Shown piece by piece: positions 62,971 to 64,000 of a stretch of DNA of 64,000 nucleotides. This DNA is from Prochlorococcus sp. AG-442-M23 (lineage in GTDB: Bacteria > Cyanobacteriota > Cyanobacteriia > PCC-6307 > Cyanobiaceae). The stretch is taken from assembly GCA_003209655.1 (NCBI GenBank), contig QCPW01000001.1:62001-126000 (forward strand). Reading direction: 5' to 3'. The first letter of the stretch is position 1. Every line of letters starts with the position of its first letter. The notes beneath the pieces were generated by a model. It was not told the DNA's origin, made no database searches, and was given only the letters and a program-made list of their open reading frames with translations. The position numbers were made by a program, and so were the translations under genes.

Positions 62971-63321
62971 TTAAACAAGTTCAATAATAGCCATCTGAGC
63001 ATTATCACCTTTTCTTGAAACAGTTCTAACTATTCGCGTATAACCGCCATTTCTATCACCATATCTTTCTTGAGCTTTTTCGAATAATGAATGAACTAAA
63101 TTTTTATCGTAAATATATCCAATAGCTCTTCTTCTGGCTGCTAAAGTTCCTTCTTTTGCTAGAGAAATCATTCTCTCAGTTTCGTTTCTTAAAGCCTTAG
63201 CTCTGGCTTTTGTAGTAGTTACTCTACCCTCCCTAATAAGTTGGGTAGTTAAGCCTCTAAGAAGAGCTTTTCTTTGATCAGCAGGTTTGCTTAAAAGAGG
63301 AATTCTAAGTTGATGTCTCAT
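62971..63321 (-). CDS. rplQ: 50S ribosomal protein L17
   Basis: A 116-residue L17 ([58 protein letters not shown]). It begins 14 bp after rpoA, the conserved rpoA-rplQ junction. Confidence 0.98.
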   Translation of the reverse strand: MRHQLRIPLLSKPADQRKALLRGLTTQLIREGRVTTTKARAKALRNETERMISLAKEGTLAARRRAIGYIYDKNLVHSLFEKAQERYGDRNGGYTRIVRTVSRKGDNAQMAIIELV

Positions 63322-63335
63322 AATCTAAAAGTTTG

Positions 63336-64000
63336 TTAAACAGATGTCCTACTTTGTGGAATTGAAATACCAATGCGTTCAAGAGCTTCAATAACCTCAT
63401 CCGCAGATTTTGAGCCAAAGTTCTTAATTTCTAAAAGATCTTCATAACTAAAACCCATTAAATCTGAAACAGAATTAACTTGAGCTCTTTTTAAACAATT
63501 ATACGCTCTAACAGACAAGTTTAATTCTTCTAATGGAATTTGAGCTTCAGGAGATGGTTCTGGCTCTTCTGGTATTTCTTCGACCATTGTAACAGTTGCA
63601 AGTGGCTGAAAAAGTTCAATTAATTGGTTAGCAGCTTCTGCAATTGCATCATCAGGACTAGTTGAGCCATCAGTTACAACTTCCATTTTTAATCTTTCTC
63701 TACCAGTTCCTCCTTCTGCTACGGTAGTTTCATCTATTGAAAAATTAACCCTCTTTACAGGCATAAATACAGCATCAATTTGAAGTAAGTCAATAGATGT
63801 AGTTTCTTGATTTCTTCGATCCACAGGTCTATAACCTACACCTCTTTCAACATGAATTTCGAGTTCTAGGTTATGACCTTCTTGAATAGTTGCGATAGGC
63901 TTATCACCATCAACGACTTCTACCTGAGAAGAAAATTGAATATCATTAGCCTTTACCTCCATTGGGCCATTAACAACTAATCTTCCAATTTCAAGCTCTG
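63336..64000 (-). CDS. rpoA: RNA polymerase subunit alpha (RpoA), 5' end outside the window
   Basis: The reading frame stays open to the right edge (it continues past an internal Met at 63962 into [12 protein letters not shown]), so the gene is partial and about 221 C-terminal codons are visible. The beta/beta-prime-binding part includes [39 protein letters not shown]. The C-terminal DNA/activator-binding domain is [56 protein letters not shown]. It precedes rplQ by 14 bp. Confidence 0.98.
   Translation of the reverse strand, partial: ELEIGRLVVNGPMEVKANDIQFSSQVEVVDGDKPIATIQEGHNLELEIHVERGVGYRPVDRRNQETTSIDLLQIDAVFMPVKRVNFSIDETTVAEGGTGRERLKMEVVTDGSTSPDDAIAEAANQLIELFQPLATVTMVEEIPEEPEPSPEAQIPLEELNLSVRAYNCLKRAQVNSVSDLMGFSYEDLLEIKNFGSKSADEVIEALERIGISIPQSRTSV

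Overview
The window comes from a low-GC marine picocyanobacterium, most likely a high-light-adapted Prochlorococcus. The evidence is an AT-rich chromosome, the cyanobacterial split RNA polymerase gene (rpoC1 next to rpoB), photosystem I genes psaA, psaB, psaI and psaL, ferredoxin-dependent glutamate synthase, a fused CbiG-CobJ cobalamin enzyme and very tight gene packing. The strain assignment is inference; the cyanobacterial assignment is firm.

Layout. Positions 1-14.5 kb hold information-processing and housekeeping genes: rpoC1 (5' part), rpoB, tatD, rpsT, hisD, rpiA, a DegP/HtrA protease and the rimP-nusA-ylxR-infB block. A tRNA-Thr follows, then two membrane or sugar-transfer genes and a radical SAM gene (14.6-19.1 kb). 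Next are clpS, dapL, RNase E, RNase HII, pheA and an MPBQ-type methyltransferase (19-26.4 kb). The str operon (rpsL-rpsG-fusA-tuf-rpsJ) lies on the minus strand at 26.4-31.2 kb, and glutamate synthase and lipA at 31.4-37.1 kb. A small accessory patch at 37.4-40.0 kb carries a serine-recombinase-like protein that lacks its catalytic serine, an unknown small gene, a class-A beta-lactamase-fold hydrolase and an NlpC/P60 peptidase. Photosystem I genes and a polyprenyl-phosphate-type glycosyltransferase fill 40.0-46.6 kb, followed by cobJ and a HAD hydrolase. The right end (58-64 kb) holds alr, an HNH nuclease, prfA, rpmE, rpsI, rplM, truA, rplQ and rpoA (partial), the distal part of the ribosomal-protein super-operon.

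The accessory region is 49.7-57.9 kb. Its left part is a three-gene operon (carbamoyltransferase, SxtJ-like membrane protein, DUF5989 mini-protein). Its right part is a complete 5.5-kb integrative element in the 3' end of a tRNA-Ser(GCT) gene. The element is bounded by an exact 18-bp direct repeat, ACGGAGAGGGAGGGATTC (52361-52378 and 57818-57835). Five copies of TCCCAACAACA lie just inside the two ends, in 12-bp-spaced pairs plus one single, as expected for integrase arm-type sites. The element encodes an AlpA/excisionase-like protein and a tyrosine integrase with all catalytic residues, then a catalytically intact serine recombinase leading a chain of small unknown genes. On the opposite strand is a five-gene chain headed by a protein with HUH-endonuclease-like motifs (HSH and YLCK), i.e. 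a candidate rolling-circle or satellite replication initiator. The two chains converge on a strong terminator. The layout resembles the tRNA-targeting integrative elements known from Prochlorococcus (tycheposons) and P4-like satellites. No metabolic cargo or capsid gene is recognisable, so it looks like a minimal self-mobilising, perhaps self-replicating, element. This is the best candidate here for an undescribed system.
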